Source of the DNA: an uncultured Vogesella sp.
GTDB taxonomy: Bacteria > Pseudomonadota > Gammaproteobacteria > Burkholderiales > Chromobacteriaceae
Direction: 5' to 3'
DNA: 39,050 bases
NCBI GenBank assembly: GCA_946479405.1
Contig: CAMLGD010000003.1
Coordinates: forward strand, 1 to 39,050
The position numbers were made by a program, and so were the translations under genes. The notes beneath the pieces were generated by a model that had not been told where the DNA came from, did no database searches, and worked only from the letters and a program-made list of their open reading frames with translations. Shown here one piece after another: positions 1-8,379 of this stretch; the stretch's first letter is position 1; the number at the start of each line of letters is the position of its first letter.

Positions 1-68
1 AAAGCAAGATGCGCAAGGTGCTGGGGGAGAACTGGCTGCGGGTATTTGGCGAGGTGTGGGGGGCATAA
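1..68 (+). CDS. C-terminal end of a probable membrane dipeptidase (peptidase M19), partial
   Basis: The frame open at the left edge encodes about 21 residues ending GENWLRVFGEVWGA and stops with TAA at 66-68. This tail resembles the last helix of renal-type/M19 dipeptidases, which commonly ends with 'GxNxLRVF'. In Pseudomonas an M19 dipeptidase gene lies in the glycine betaine catabolic cluster, which would suit the betaine-binding protein gene that follows. The match is too short for certainty; only the open frame, the stop and the terminator after it are seen directly. Confidence 0.35.
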   Translation, partial: SKMRKVLGENWLRVFGEVWGA

Positions 69-77
69 CCCTACTTG

Positions 78-107
78 GCCCGGCATTAAGGTATGCCGGG
101 CTTTTTA
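78..107 (+). terminator. Rho-independent terminator after the partial dipeptidase gene
   Basis: A perfect 9-bp stem (GCCCGGCAT at 78-86 with ATGCCGGGC at 93-101) closes a 6-nt loop and is followed by five T residues. It sits 10 nt after the stop codon, so the next gene needs its own promoter between about 110 and 270. Confidence 0.9.
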
Positions 108-283
108 TTATCGTCGCATGACCGCATTGGAAACGGTTTGCCCCTGCTACGGCATGAATAGCTGGGGCGGATTGTAAGCGTCAGCAGGTACTACGCTGGC
201 AATTCAACAAAAAGAGGCGCCACTCAGGTGCTCGTAATGGGCAGTTTCTCGTGATTACCTACATAACAGGCTGAGGAATAGAG

Positions 284-1138
284 ATGAACACAAATAGCAA
301 GAACTTCACCCGTATGACGTTGCTGGCCGCTGCGGTGGCTTGTAGTACTGGTGCCTTTGCTGCTGATAAGCCGCTGATCAAGCTTGGCTATGTGGAAGGC
401 TGGTCCGACAGTGTGGCCACTACCCAGGTAGCGGCCAACATCATCAAGACCAAGCTGGGCTACCCGGTGGAACTGGTGCCGGTAGCCGCCGGCATCATGT
501 GGCAGGGCGTGGCGCGCGGCGATCTGGATGCCACACTGTCGGCCTGGCTGCCGGCTACCCATGGTGACTACTACCAGAAGCTGAAGGACAAGGTGGTGAT
601 CGCCGGTACCAACTACCCGGGTGCCAAGATCGGCCTGATCGTGCCGGACTACGTGCCGGCCAAGACCATTACCGACCTCAACAAGTACAAGGAAGTGTTT
701 CAGGGTCGCATCGTCGGCATCGATGCCGGCGCTGGGGTGATGAAGCGTACCGAGGTAGCGATCAAGGATTACGGCCTGGATGTGAAACTGATGCCTAGCT
801 CCGGCCCGGGCATGGCGTCCGAGCTGGCACGCGCCATCAATGCCAAGCGCCCGATCGCGGTAACCGGCTGGATTCCGCACTGGATGTTCGCCAAGTGGCG
901 CCTGCGCTTCCTGGACGATCCGAAGAAAGTCTATGGCGAAGAAGAGCATGTCGATACCGTGGTGAACCCGGGCCTGGCAACCAAGGCACCGGCGGTGGCC
1001 AGCTTCCTGAAGAAATTCAGCTGGAAGGCGGAAGAGGTGGGTAACGTGATGCTGGACGTGGAAAACGGCATCAAACCGGCTGCTGCCGCGGAAAAATGGG
1101 TAGCCGGCAACGGCGCCCGTGTGGCTGGCTGGCTGTAA
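284..1138 (+). CDS. Glycine betaine/choline-type ABC transporter substrate-binding protein (OpuAC family)
   Basis: This 284-residue protein should bind quaternary amines in the periplasm and hand them to an ABC permease. A Sec signal peptide ends near residue 26 (GAFA|AD). The OpuAC fold is indicated by GYVEGW (W40), the LSAWLPATHGDYY segment (W88) and the TGWIPHWMFAKW segment (W196, W200, W205). In this family such tryptophans form the aromatic box that cages trimethylammonium groups. The ATG has a GAGGA ribosome-binding site at 273-277. No ATPase or permease gene adjoins it. In Pseudomonas, orphan binding proteins (CbcX, CaiX, BetX) share one CbcWV core, and that may apply here. Whether the ligand is betaine, choline or carnitine cannot be read from the sequence. 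Confidence 0.88.
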   Translation: MNTNSKNFTRMTLLAAAVACSTGAFAADKPLIKLGYVEGWSDSVATTQVAANIIKTKLGYPVELVPVAAGIMWQGVARGDLDATLSAWLPATHGDYYQKLKDKVVIAGTNYPGAKIGLIVPDYVPAKTITDLNKYKEVFQGRIVGIDAGAGVMKRTEVAIKDYGLDVKLMPSSGPGMASELARAINAKRPIAVTGWIPHWMFAKWRLRFLDDPKKVYGEEEHVDTVVNPGLATKAPAVASFLKKFSWKAEEVGNVMLDVENGIKPAAAAEKWVAGNGARVAGWL

Positions 1139-1160
1139 GCTGCCACGCTAACGTGGAACA

Positions 1161-1194
1161 AAGCCCCGACAGCGCATGCTGCCGGGGCTTTTTG
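1161..1194 (+). terminator. Rho-independent terminator after the betaine-binding protein gene
   Basis: AAGCCCCG (1161-1168) pairs with CGGGGCTT (1183-1190), and CAGC/GCTG extends the stem inside it; five T residues follow. It lies between convergent genes and could also act weakly on the minus strand, where only three T residues follow. Confidence 0.88.
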
Positions 1195-1201
1195 TCGTCA
1201 A

Positions 1202-1213
1202 AGGTTGGCCGCA
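1202..1213 (+). repeat. Dodecamer repeat AGGTTGGCCGCA, copy 1 (intergenic)
   Basis: Exact copy in the 76-bp gap between the convergent betaine-binding and diguanylate cyclase genes, ending 2 nt before the cyclase stop codon. Flanks read AA before and A after, giving AAAGGTTGGCCGCAA. Confidence 0.7.
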
Positions 1214-1214
1214 A

Positions 1215-2579
1215 TCAGCGTGCGTGCTGGCCGCGGCGCTGTTTTTTCATCTGGTACATCATGTCGTCGGCGTGGCTGAGCAGCTGCTGCCCGTTGCTGC
1301 CGTGTTCCGGGAAGTGGGCGACGCCGACGCTGACATGGACCTGCAGCGTGCTGGCATTGATGTTGATCGGCGTGGCAAACGCCTGCTGGATTTTCTCTGC
1401 CACCAGGCTGGCATGCTCTGGCCGCAGGTGGTTTTCGATCAGCACGATGAACTCGTCGCCGCCGATACGCGCCACCGAGTCCGAGCCACGCACGCACTGG
1501 CTCAGGCGGCTGGCCACTGCCTGCAGCAGCAGGTCGCCGGTGGTATGCCCCAGGCTGTCGTTGATGTGCTTGAAGTTGTCCAGGTCCAGGTATAGCAGCG
1601 CCACCCGGCTGTTGTGGCGGACCGCCTTGGTCAGCGCGTTTTGCAGCTTGTCGTTGAGCAGGGCGCGGTTGGGCAGCCCGGTGAGGGCGTCATGCTGGGC
1701 CAGGTGCTGCAAGCGATTGTGCAGTTGCTTGCGCTCGATGGCGGTGGCGATCTGGGTGGAGACGTATTGCAGCAGCTCCTGGTGCTGCAGGGTATAGGCC
1801 ATGCTGGCATGGTAGCTTTTCAGTATCAGCAGGCCGGTCACGCCCATGCTGGCGCACAACGGCACACCCAGCCAGCTGTGCAGTAGCGGGTCGTCTCGCT
1901 CCTCGGTATACGCTGGCGGGTTCTCGGAGCATGCCGGCTGCTCCAGCTGGCGCTGCCACAGCAAAGGTTGGCCGCTGCTGATGACCTGGTTGCCCAGCGC
2001 GCACAGATCCGGTGGTGTCAGTGGCGCGTCTGCCGGGCGCGTATCCACCTGATAGGGCACGCTCAGCTGCTGGCTGGCTGCGTCGTAGAGGGCTACCGCG
2101 AAATTCTGCGCCGGCAACAGCTCGCCGATGATCTGGTGGATGTGCTGATACAGCGCCGGCAGGTTTTCGGCGGCATGTGCAGCCTCGGAAATGGCAAACA
2201 GCGCTGCCCGCATCGATTCTGCCCGCTTGCGCTCGGTGACGTCGCGCGCCACGGCAATGCGCATCTGGTTCGACTCGGACCAGCGGGCAGACCACATGAT
2301 ATGCACCACCTCGCCATCCTTGCGGATGTAGCGGTTTTCAAAGTGCGGGTTAGGCTGGCCGGTCATGATCTTGCTGGCGGCGGCAAGCGTGCGCTCGCGG
2401 TCAGCGGGGTGGATAAAGGCCAGCATGGAGCGGCCCACCATCTCTTCCGGCGTGTAGCCGAAAATCCGTTCACTGGCGGCGCTGACAAACACAAAGTGGC
2501 CGGCGCTATCCACCGCGCACACGGCATCCAGCAGCAGCTCCATGAAGGAGGCCGGATTCAGCTGCTTGTTCATTGCCAT
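1215..2579 (-). CDS. PAS-GAF-GGDEF diguanylate cyclase
   Basis: This 454-residue cytosolic sensor should make the second messenger c-di-GMP from two GTP. Domain order is an N-terminal PAS domain (about residues 8-125, with GYTPEEMVGR and HPADRERT), a GAF domain (about 135-285), then a GGDEF domain. The catalytic motif GGDEF is intact at 373-377, and a canonical inhibitory site, RGSD at 364-367, lies five residues before it, so product inhibition is expected. No membrane segment is seen. The start is ATG at 2579 because an AGGA site lies about 7 nt upstream; the frame stays open further upstream but without comparable signals. The gene is divergent from the secretion operon that starts at 3174, so a regulatory link is possible but unproven. 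Confidence 0.9.
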   Translation of the reverse strand: MAMNKQLNPASFMELLLDAVCAVDSAGHFVFVSAASERIFGYTPEEMVGRSMLAFIHPADRERTLAAASKIMTGQPNPHFENRYIRKDGEVVHIMWSARWSESNQMRIAVARDVTERKRAESMRAALFAISEAAHAAENLPALYQHIHQIIGELLPAQNFAVALYDAASQQLSVPYQVDTRPADAPLTPPDLCALGNQVISSGQPLLWQRQLEQPACSENPPAYTEERDDPLLHSWLGVPLCASMGVTGLLILKSYHASMAYTLQHQELLQYVSTQIATAIERKQLHNRLQHLAQHDALTGLPNRALLNDKLQNALTKAVRHNSRVALLYLDLDNFKHINDSLGHTTGDLLLQAVASRLSQCVRGSDSVARIGGDEFIVLIENHLRPEHASLVAEKIQQAFATPININASTLQVHVSVGVAHFPEHGSNGQQLLSHADDMMYQMKKQRRGQHAR

Positions 2580-3173
2580 GGTGGAGATCCTGCGCTGTGA
2601 TTTGCTTGCCGTGTGGCAGCGGGACGTGCCGTGTCGAAACGGACACTTTCCATACGACAATACAATACCCGACGGGCATTGTCTGCCAGCAAATTTTGTA
2701 TGGCCAACGTGCCGCTGTTTGCCCTGCTGGTGCGTGTGGTGTGCTGCGCGGTTGCGCTGTCCGGCGGTAGCCGGTGCGCGGAGGTCGGTATACGTCACCC
2801 TTGCATGGCCGTATGGCATCACACCTGTACCGGGTCACCGGTGTTGCCACGCTTGTCCCGGGAGCCGCTGGCGAGTGAATGTGCAGCCTTCATGCCGAAA
2901 TGCTATTCAGAACGAATTTTCTGTGCCGTTGTGAAATCGGATATTTATGGCGATGAAATTTATGCGTGCATTTATAATTAATTATGCATAAAGATTATTT
3001 TTTTGGCATTAATAAGAGTCGAACTGGCTACAGCGTAGCATGAAATTAATGGCGGAAAAAAATAGCTGCACTATAAAGAAGCCAAGCTAAATATGCAGCA
3101 TGCGCAATCTATTAGAAATCATGGTGGACAGCTGCATTGCTTTGACAAACTTTATGTTTGCAGGGAGTGTTGC
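2580..3173. other. Divergent intergenic region between the diguanylate cyclase and the secretion operon
   Basis: About 590 bp without a convincing gene. It is GC-rich to about 2880, then clearly AT-rich. A perfect 12-bp palindrome, ATAATTAATTAT, lies at 2974-2985, and a TATAAA at 3072-3077 could be a -10 box for the secretion operon, though no good -35 is correctly spaced. It must hold the promoters of both divergent units. Nothing else was recognised. Confidence 0.5.
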
Positions 3174-3611
3174 GTGTCATTTTTTTCTATTTCCCTTGAT
3201 CGTGGCGGCAAATATGCCGGCTTTACCTTGCTAGAGCTGCTGGTGGTGCTGGTCATCATCGGCTTGCTGGCCGGTTATGTTGCGCCACGCTATTTTGCGC
3301 AAGTCGGCAAGGCCGAAGTAAAAACGGCGCGGGCGCAAATAGATGCCTTTGAAAAGGCACTGGATCAATACCGTCTTGATACCGGGCATTATCCTTCCAG
3401 CGAGCAGGGCTTGACTGCGCTGTATGGCAAGCCGACCGACGAGCCAAACTGGCAGGGGCCATATCTGAAAAAGGCAGCGCCACAGGATCCGTGGGGGCGT
3501 AATTATATTTATCGCTACCCCGGTGAGCATGCCGATTTTGACCTCTTCAGCTATGGAAAAGATGGGCAGCTGGGGGGCAGCGGCGAGGAAGCCGACATCG
3601 GAAACTGGTAG
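3174..3611 (+). CDS. gspG: Major pseudopilin, GspG-like
   Basis: First gene of the secretion operon. The 145-residue product should be cut by prepilin peptidase after Gly16 (KYAG|FTLLELLVVLVIIGLL), methylated at Phe, and polymerised into the pseudopilus. Glu5 of the mature protein is present. The C-terminal half is typical GspG: YPSSEQGL, PYLKK, DPWGRNYIYRYPG, and an acidic calcium-loop-like tail ending GEEADIGNW. The start is GTG at 3174, with GGGAG at 3163-3167; an in-frame ATG at 3093 would give an untypically long leader. It is 7 nt from gspF. No prepilin peptidase gene lies in the window, so the enzyme must be encoded elsewhere, probably shared with type IV pili. Confidence 0.93.
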   Translation: MSFFSISLDRGGKYAGFTLLELLVVLVIIGLLAGYVAPRYFAQVGKAEVKTARAQIDAFEKALDQYRLDTGHYPSSEQGLTALYGKPTDEPNWQGPYLKKAAPQDPWGRNYIYRYPGEHADFDLFSYGKDGQLGGSGEEADIGNW

Positions 3612-3618
3612 CGCAGCC

Positions 3619-4809
3619 ATGCAATTCGAAATCAAGGCAGTCGATAGAATCGGCAAAATACAGCTGCTGACACTGGATGCAGCCAGCGACGATGATGCGC
3701 TCCGACAGGCCGATGCCCAGGGCTATGCGGTATTGACCATAAAGCGCCAGCTGCGCAGTAGTTTATTTTCTGGCAAGAAACATACTGGTTTTCAATTGAG
3801 TTTGTTTACTCAAGAGTTATTGGCATTGTTGGCTGCAGGGCTGGTCTTGGTCGAAGCAATTGAAACCCTGAATGAAAAAGAGCAGCGGGCAGAATCTCGG
3901 CAGGTATTGTCGCAAATTGTCGGTCTATTAAAAGAAGGCAAATCTTTTTCCGATGCCCTGCAGTTTTATCCCGCTATATTTCCGGCCCTTTATATCGCTA
4001 CTGTACGTGCCAGTGAAAAAACCGGCGATTTGCAGCAAGCGTTGAAACGCTATGCCGCCTACCAGGAGCAAGCAGACCTGGTGAAGAAAAAACTGGTGAA
4101 TGCCTCGATATACCCGGCTTTGCTGATCTTGATGGGGTCGCTGGTTTTCCTGTTTCTGCTGGGCTATGTGGTGCCGCGCTTTTCGCGGGTGTATGAAGCG
4201 GTGGGCAGCGAACTGCCGCTGTTTTCCCGCCTGCTGCTGCAGTGGGGACAATTTATCGAAGGGCACGCGCTGACGTTGCTGCTGCTGGTGCTGACCGGAC
4301 TGGTGCTGCTCATCCAGTTGCTGAGCCGGTCGGGTGTGCGCCGCTGGCTGCTGGATCGTCTGTGGCAGCTGCCGGTGCTGGGTATGCACATGCACTTGTA
4401 TCAGCTGGCCCGCTTCTATCGCATGCTCGGCATGCTGCTGGTCAGCGGGATTCCGGTGGTGCCGGCGCTGGGCATGGTGGCGGGGCTGCTGCAGTTTTCG
4501 ATGAGTGACCGCCTGCAGCAAGTGGCGACCCAGATTGCGGAAGGCAAACCGTTGTCGCAGGCCATGCATGGCAACGACCTGACCACGCCGGTGGTATTGC
4601 GCATGTTGCGGGTAGGGGAAAAAAGCGGGCAGATGGGCGCAATGATGGAGCACATCGCCAAGTTCTATGAAGACGAAATTGCCATGACCGTCGAGCGCTT
4701 TACGCGCATGTTCGAGCCGGTGCTGATGGCATTTATCGGTTTGCTGATTGGCGCGGTAGTGGTGCTGATGTACCTGCCGATCTTCGAGCTGGCTGGGAGC
4801 ATACGATGA
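3619..4809 (+). CDS. gspF: Inner-membrane platform protein, GspF/PilC family
   Basis: This 396-residue polytopic protein should form the inner-membrane platform that couples the ATPase to pseudopilus assembly. It has two repeated T2SSF domains. The first (about residues 57-180) starts QLSLFTQELLALLAAGL and is followed by a membrane segment near PALLILMGSLVFLFLLGYVV. A second membrane segment lies near LTLLLLVLTGLVLLIQLL, the second T2SSF domain begins near YQLARFYRMLGMLL, and the last segment is near VLMAFIGLLIGAVVVLMYLP. The start ATG at 3619 follows the gspG stop by 7 nt; its ribosome-binding site is weak, so coupling to gspG is likely. The stop overlaps the gspE start (ATGA). Confidence 0.93.
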   Translation: MQFEIKAVDRIGKIQLLTLDAASDDDALRQADAQGYAVLTIKRQLRSSLFSGKKHTGFQLSLFTQELLALLAAGLVLVEAIETLNEKEQRAESRQVLSQIVGLLKEGKSFSDALQFYPAIFPALYIATVRASEKTGDLQQALKRYAAYQEQADLVKKKLVNASIYPALLILMGSLVFLFLLGYVVPRFSRVYEAVGSELPLFSRLLLQWGQFIEGHALTLLLLVLTGLVLLIQLLSRSGVRRWLLDRLWQLPVLGMHMHLYQLARFYRMLGMLLVSGIPVVPALGMVAGLLQFSMSDRLQQVATQIAEGKPLSQAMHGNDLTTPVVLRMLRVGEKSGQMGAMMEHIAKFYEDEIAMTVERFTRMFEPVLMAFIGLLIGAVVVLMYLPIFELAGSIR

Positions 4810-6503
4810 GCCAGGATGCCTTACTGCCGGGCCGTACCCTTGTGCTGACGGATGCCCAGCTGCGCGAATCGCGCGAGCTGGCCCAGCTGCACAACCGGCC
4901 GCTGATTTCCATTCTGGAGGAGCGCTCCGGCCTGTCGCCGGAGGCATTCGTGGCATCGCTGGCGCAGACCTTTCACTACCCGGTGCGCAGCATGGAGGAT
5001 TTGCAGTCGCTGACGCCGGCGTTCGAAATCGTGCCGTATCTGGAGGCGGCACAGCACGAGTGCATGCTGTGCCGCACCGAGAGCGGGGCGCTGCAGCTGC
5101 TGTTTGTCGATCCTTTCGATGCGGACTTCCGCGCCTGGGCCAACTGTGCAGTACCGGCCGCGGCCAACTGGTGCCTGGTGCACCATGCCGATCTGGCGGC
5201 CTTCTTGCTGCGCTCGGAGGAATCCTGGCGTGCGGTGGATCTGCTGCTTGGCCATGACGGCAATGCGCAGGTGGCAACCACGGCCATCGAGGACATCTCC
5301 TACAAGTCCATCAGCGAGGACACCAGCCAGGTGGTCAAGCTGGTGCATTCGGTGATTTACGACGCCTTGAAGATGGGCGCCAGCGACATTCACCTGGAAG
5401 CCGAAGCCGGCGGGCTGGCGATGAAATACCGGGTGGATGGCGTGTTGTTGCCGGCCGGCAGCCTGCGCGGGGCGGATCTGGCCGAGCAGATGGTGTCGCG
5501 GGTCAAGGTGATGTCGGAGCTGGACATCACCGAACGGCGCATTCCGCAGGACGGCCGCTTCAAGATCGCCATGCAGGGCCGCGAGGTGGATTTCCGCGTC
5601 TCCATCATGCCCAGCCTGCTGGGCGAGGACGCGGTGTTGCGCATTCTGGATCGGCAGGCGCTGACCGATCAGCTGCATGAACTGCGGCTGGACAGCCTGG
5701 GTTTCGATCAAGGGCTGATCGGCGAGATGCGCCGCTACATCTGCGAGCCCTACGGCATGGTGCTGGTCACCGGGCCGACCGGCAGCGGCAAGACCACCAC
5801 GCTGTATGCCGCGGTGACCGAAATCAATTCCGGCCGCGACAAGATCATCACCATCGAAGAGCCGGTGGAGTACCAGCTGCCCGGCGTACTGCAGATTCAG
5901 GTTAACGAGAAAAAGGGCCTGTCCTTTGCCCGCGGGCTGCGTTCCATCCTGCGCCACGACCCGGACAAGATCCTGGTCGGTGAAATCCGTGATACCGAAA
6001 CCGCGCAGATTGCGGTGCAGGCGGCGCTGACCGGCCACCTGGTGTTCACCACGGTGCACGCCAACAACGTGTTCGACGTGATTGGCCGCTTCGTGCACAT
6101 GGGGGTGGAGCCCTACAGCTTTGTTTCCGCGCTGAACTGCATTTTTGCCCAGCGGCTGGTGCGGCTTAACTGCCCGCATTGCTCGCACCCGGAGCAGCCG
6201 TCGGCGGCACTGTTGGCCGCATCCGGCATCACCGCGGAGCAGACCGCTGCGGCCAACTTCCGCGCCGGCAGCGGCTGCGGTCACTGCCGCGGCACCGGCT
6301 TCAAGGGCCGCAAGGCGATCGGCGAGATGCTGCGGCTGACGGACGAGATTCGCGAACTGATCGTGATGCGGGAGCCGATCCGCACCATCAAGGAAGCGGC
6401 GCGGCGCAACGGCACGCGCTTCTTGCGGGAGGCCGCCATGGATATGGTGGTCCGCGGTGAGACCACATTACAGGAAGTCAACCGTGTTACTTTCGTGGCA
6501 TGA
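4806..6503 (+). CDS. gspE: Secretion ATPase, GspE/PilB family
   Basis: This 565-residue cytoplasmic hexameric ATPase should drive pseudopilus growth. An N-terminal T2SSE_N-like region (about 1-150) precedes the ATPase core. Walker A is GPTGSGKTT (Lys329), the Asp box is around IITIEEPVEYQL, Walker B is at LVGEIRD (Glu393), and the His box is TGHLVFTTVHANN. A zinc-binding tetracysteine (C456, C459, C491, C494) is present, as in GspE and extension-type PilB enzymes; retraction ATPases lack it, so this is an assembly motor. It overlaps gspF by 4 nt. I saw no RLG-type MshEN c-di-GMP motif in the N-terminus. Confidence 0.95.
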   Translation: MSQDALLPGRTLVLTDAQLRESRELAQLHNRPLISILEERSGLSPEAFVASLAQTFHYPVRSMEDLQSLTPAFEIVPYLEAAQHECMLCRTESGALQLLFVDPFDADFRAWANCAVPAAANWCLVHHADLAAFLLRSEESWRAVDLLLGHDGNAQVATTAIEDISYKSISEDTSQVVKLVHSVIYDALKMGASDIHLEAEAGGLAMKYRVDGVLLPAGSLRGADLAEQMVSRVKVMSELDITERRIPQDGRFKIAMQGREVDFRVSIMPSLLGEDAVLRILDRQALTDQLHELRLDSLGFDQGLIGEMRRYICEPYGMVLVTGPTGSGKTTTLYAAVTEINSGRDKIITIEEPVEYQLPGVLQIQVNEKKGLSFARGLRSILRHDPDKILVGEIRDTETAQIAVQAALTGHLVFTTVHANNVFDVIGRFVHMGVEPYSFVSALNCIFAQRLVRLNCPHCSHPEQPSAALLAASGITAEQTAAANFRAGSGCGHCRGTGFKGRKAIGEMLRLTDEIRELIVMREPIRTIKEAARRNGTRFLREAAMDMVVRGETTLQEVNRVTFVA

Positions 6504-7311
6504 CCGGCTATTGCTGGCAATCACCCCTGAGCAACTGGTGCTGCGCCATGCCAGGGCTGGCTGGCGTTCACCGCCGAGCGACATCACGGTAAGCACCGAT
6601 GCGGACGCCACACCCGGCTGGCAAGCGCTGTTGCCGCAGCTGGAGCAGCTGCTGCGCAGCCGGCAGTGGCAGCGCCCGGTACTGAGCGTGGTGCTGTCCA
6701 ATCGCCTGGCACGCTATCAATTGCTGCCGTGGAGCGACGAGCTGCACGGACCGGCAGAGTGGCTGGCGTTGGCGCGACACAACTATCGGCAGGTGTTTGG
6801 CGAACTGGCCACCGGCTGGCGTTATCGCCTGTCCGGCAATGGCTATGGTCGCGCGGTGCTGGCATGCGCCATCGACGAGGCGCTGCTGACCAGCCTGCAG
6901 GGGCTTTGCGACAAGCTGGGTATCCGCCTGCAACTGGTGCAGCCCTATCTGATGGTGGCTTTCAACCTGTGGCGCAAACAGCTGAACGTGCAGGATGGCG
7001 GCCTGCTGCTGGCCGAGCCGGGGCTGCTGAGCCTGGCCAGTTTCCGCCATGCCAGCTGGCAGAGCTTGCTGTTTGAAACCCTGCCGGCCGAGCAGCCGGG
7101 CGCGGCGTCGCTGGCGCTGCATCGCATGCTGCTGCAGCTGGAGCAGGCGCAGCTGCCGAGCGAGCTGGCCACCTTTACCCCCGGCTATGCCATTGCGCCG
7201 ACGCGGCCAAGCCCACGCCTGCGCCCGCTGCAACTACCCGCCGAGGCCGGTCATCCCGGCTCGGCGTTGGCCGCATGCTATGGCCTGGCCGCGAGCGGAG
7301 GAGGCAGATGA
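6484..7311 (+). CDS. PilM/GspL-like cytoplasmic assembly protein
   Basis: The 275-residue product occupies the position of the actin-like PilM/GspL component that links the ATPase to the membrane proteins. Sequence support is weak: it has an alternating hydrophobic pattern and segments such as LSVVLSNRLARYQLLPW, and no strong nucleotide motif stands out. SEED annotates this position of 'secretion system X' as a hypothetical (recalled, not checked). The start is GTG at 6484, with AGGAAG at 6472-6477, inside the 3' end of gspE (20-nt overlap). An upstream ATG at 6457 has no such site. It ends overlapping the next gene. Confidence 0.65.
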   Translation: MLLSWHDRLLLAITPEQLVLRHARAGWRSPPSDITVSTDADATPGWQALLPQLEQLLRSRQWQRPVLSVVLSNRLARYQLLPWSDELHGPAEWLALARHNYRQVFGELATGWRYRLSGNGYGRAVLACAIDEALLTSLQGLCDKLGIRLQLVQPYLMVAFNLWRKQLNVQDGGLLLAEPGLLSLASFRHASWQSLLFETLPAEQPGAASLALHRMLLQLEQAQLPSELATFTPGYAIAPTRPSPRLRPLQLPAEAGHPGSALAACYGLAASGGGR

Positions 7312-7838
7312 TGCGCGCCCTCGAACTGGACTTCGTGCAAACCCGGCGTGTGCAGCCGGCTCGCGTGCTGTGGTTGCTGCTGGCTGTGGTGGCGGTGCTG
7401 CTGACCGCTTGGCATTACCGGCAGCTGACGGCCAACCTGCAGCAGTTTCAGACGCTGGCCAACCATAACCAGCAGGCATTGCAGCGGGTCAATCCGCTGG
7501 CCGAGCGCAAGCTCGACCCAGCGCTGCAAAAGCAGATCGTGCAGGCCAATGCCACCTGGGACGAGCTGACACAACCGTGGGATACCCTGTTTGCCGAGCT
7601 GGAAACGGCGGCCAACAAGGAAGTGGCCTTGCTGGCGCTGGAAGCGGACGGCAAGAAACGGCTGCTGCGCATTACCGCCGAGGTCCAGCAGCGGCAGGCG
7701 CTGCTGGACTACATGTCGCGGCTGGAGAAGCTGCCGGGTATCAGCGAGGTGGCGCTGCAGGAGCATCACATCAATCTGCAGGACAAGGAGCTACCCATTC
7801 GCTTCACGCTGCAGGCCAAGTGGGAGCAGGCATCATGA
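7308..7838 (+). CDS. PilN-like bitopic membrane protein
   Basis: A 176-residue protein with a short cytoplasmic tail, one membrane segment (about residues 20-38, VLWLLLAVVAVLLTAW), a heptad-like periplasmic stretch and a small C-terminal domain, as in PilN. PilN normally pairs with PilO and holds PilM through its N-terminal tail; here that tail is MMRALELDFVQTRR. A strong GGAGGAGG at 7297-7304 supports ATG 7308 or 7311. It overlaps the previous gene by 4 nt and the next gene by 4 nt (ATGA). Confidence 0.78.
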   Translation: MMRALELDFVQTRRVQPARVLWLLLAVVAVLLTAWHYRQLTANLQQFQTLANHNQQALQRVNPLAERKLDPALQKQIVQANATWDELTQPWDTLFAELETAANKEVALLALEADGKKRLLRITAEVQQRQALLDYMSRLEKLPGISEVALQEHHINLQDKELPIRFTLQAKWEQAS

Positions 7839-8377
7839 TCGCCGCCCGTTGGCGCTACCTGCTGGCGCAGACCGACCAGACGTTATGGCTGTTGCTGCTG
7901 GTACTGCTGGGCTGCGGGCTGTTCTATGTTGCCGTCAGCCGGCCGATGCAGGCGCAGTTGACGGCAACACAGCAGCAGATCGCGGCACAACGGCAGGCGT
8001 TGGCCAGGCTGCGCTACCAGCAGGCGCACCCGGTAGCCAGCCCGCAGCTGCGGCTTAGCCAGTTTTATCGCTCCTTCCCGGCGCAGGGGCAGGCAGAGCA
8101 GTGGCTGCAGAAAGTCTATGCCGCTGCCGATGCACAGCAACTGCAGCTGCCGCGCGGCGAGTACAAGGTGCAGCCACTGCCGGGCAGCCAGCTGCTGCGT
8201 TACGAAATCGCCTTGCCGCTGCGCGGCAACTATCGCCAGTTGCGGCAGTTCCTGTCGCGAACAATGGCGGACAACCCGGCGATGCTGCTGGATGACCTGC
8301 GTTTCAAGCGTGACAACATCGGGCAGGAACAGCTGGATGCCACCATGCATCTGGCCGTGCTGATGAGGGGGGAGTGA
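7835..8377 (+). CDS. PilO/GspM-like bitopic membrane protein
   Basis: This 180-residue protein has a membrane segment near residues 17-36 (LWLLLLVLLGCGLFYVAV), then a coiled-coil-like stretch rich in Gln (TATQQQIAAQRQALARLRYQQ) and a compact C-terminal domain with YEIALPLRGNYRQLRQFL. The latter resembles the ferredoxin-like core of PilO/GspM. It should pair with the preceding PilN-like protein in the periplasm. It starts within the stop of the preceding gene, indicating coupled translation. Confidence 0.78.
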   Translation: MIAARWRYLLAQTDQTLWLLLLVLLGCGLFYVAVSRPMQAQLTATQQQIAAQRQALARLRYQQAHPVASPQLRLSQFYRSFPAQGQAEQWLQKVYAAADAQQLQLPRGEYKVQPLPGSQLLRYEIALPLRGNYRQLRQFLSRTMADNPAMLLDDLRFKRDNIGQEQLDATMHLAVLMRGE

Positions 8378-8379
8378 GC

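Noticed and set aside
3141..3173. TTGACA near 3142 as the -35 of the secretion operon promoter
   Set aside because: It lies about 30 nt from the start codon and has no -10 at a usable distance before the ribosome-binding site.
3093..3173. Upstream ATG start for gspG at 3093
   Set aside because: It would give a 43-residue prepilin leader with no ribosome-binding site; GTG 3174 has GGGAG at proper spacing and a normal 16-residue leader.
4806..5260. Possible MshEN c-di-GMP-binding domain at the GspE N-terminus
   Set aside because: The repeated RLG..L..xG/Q pattern of MshEN is not present; the region fits an ordinary T2SSE_N-type domain.
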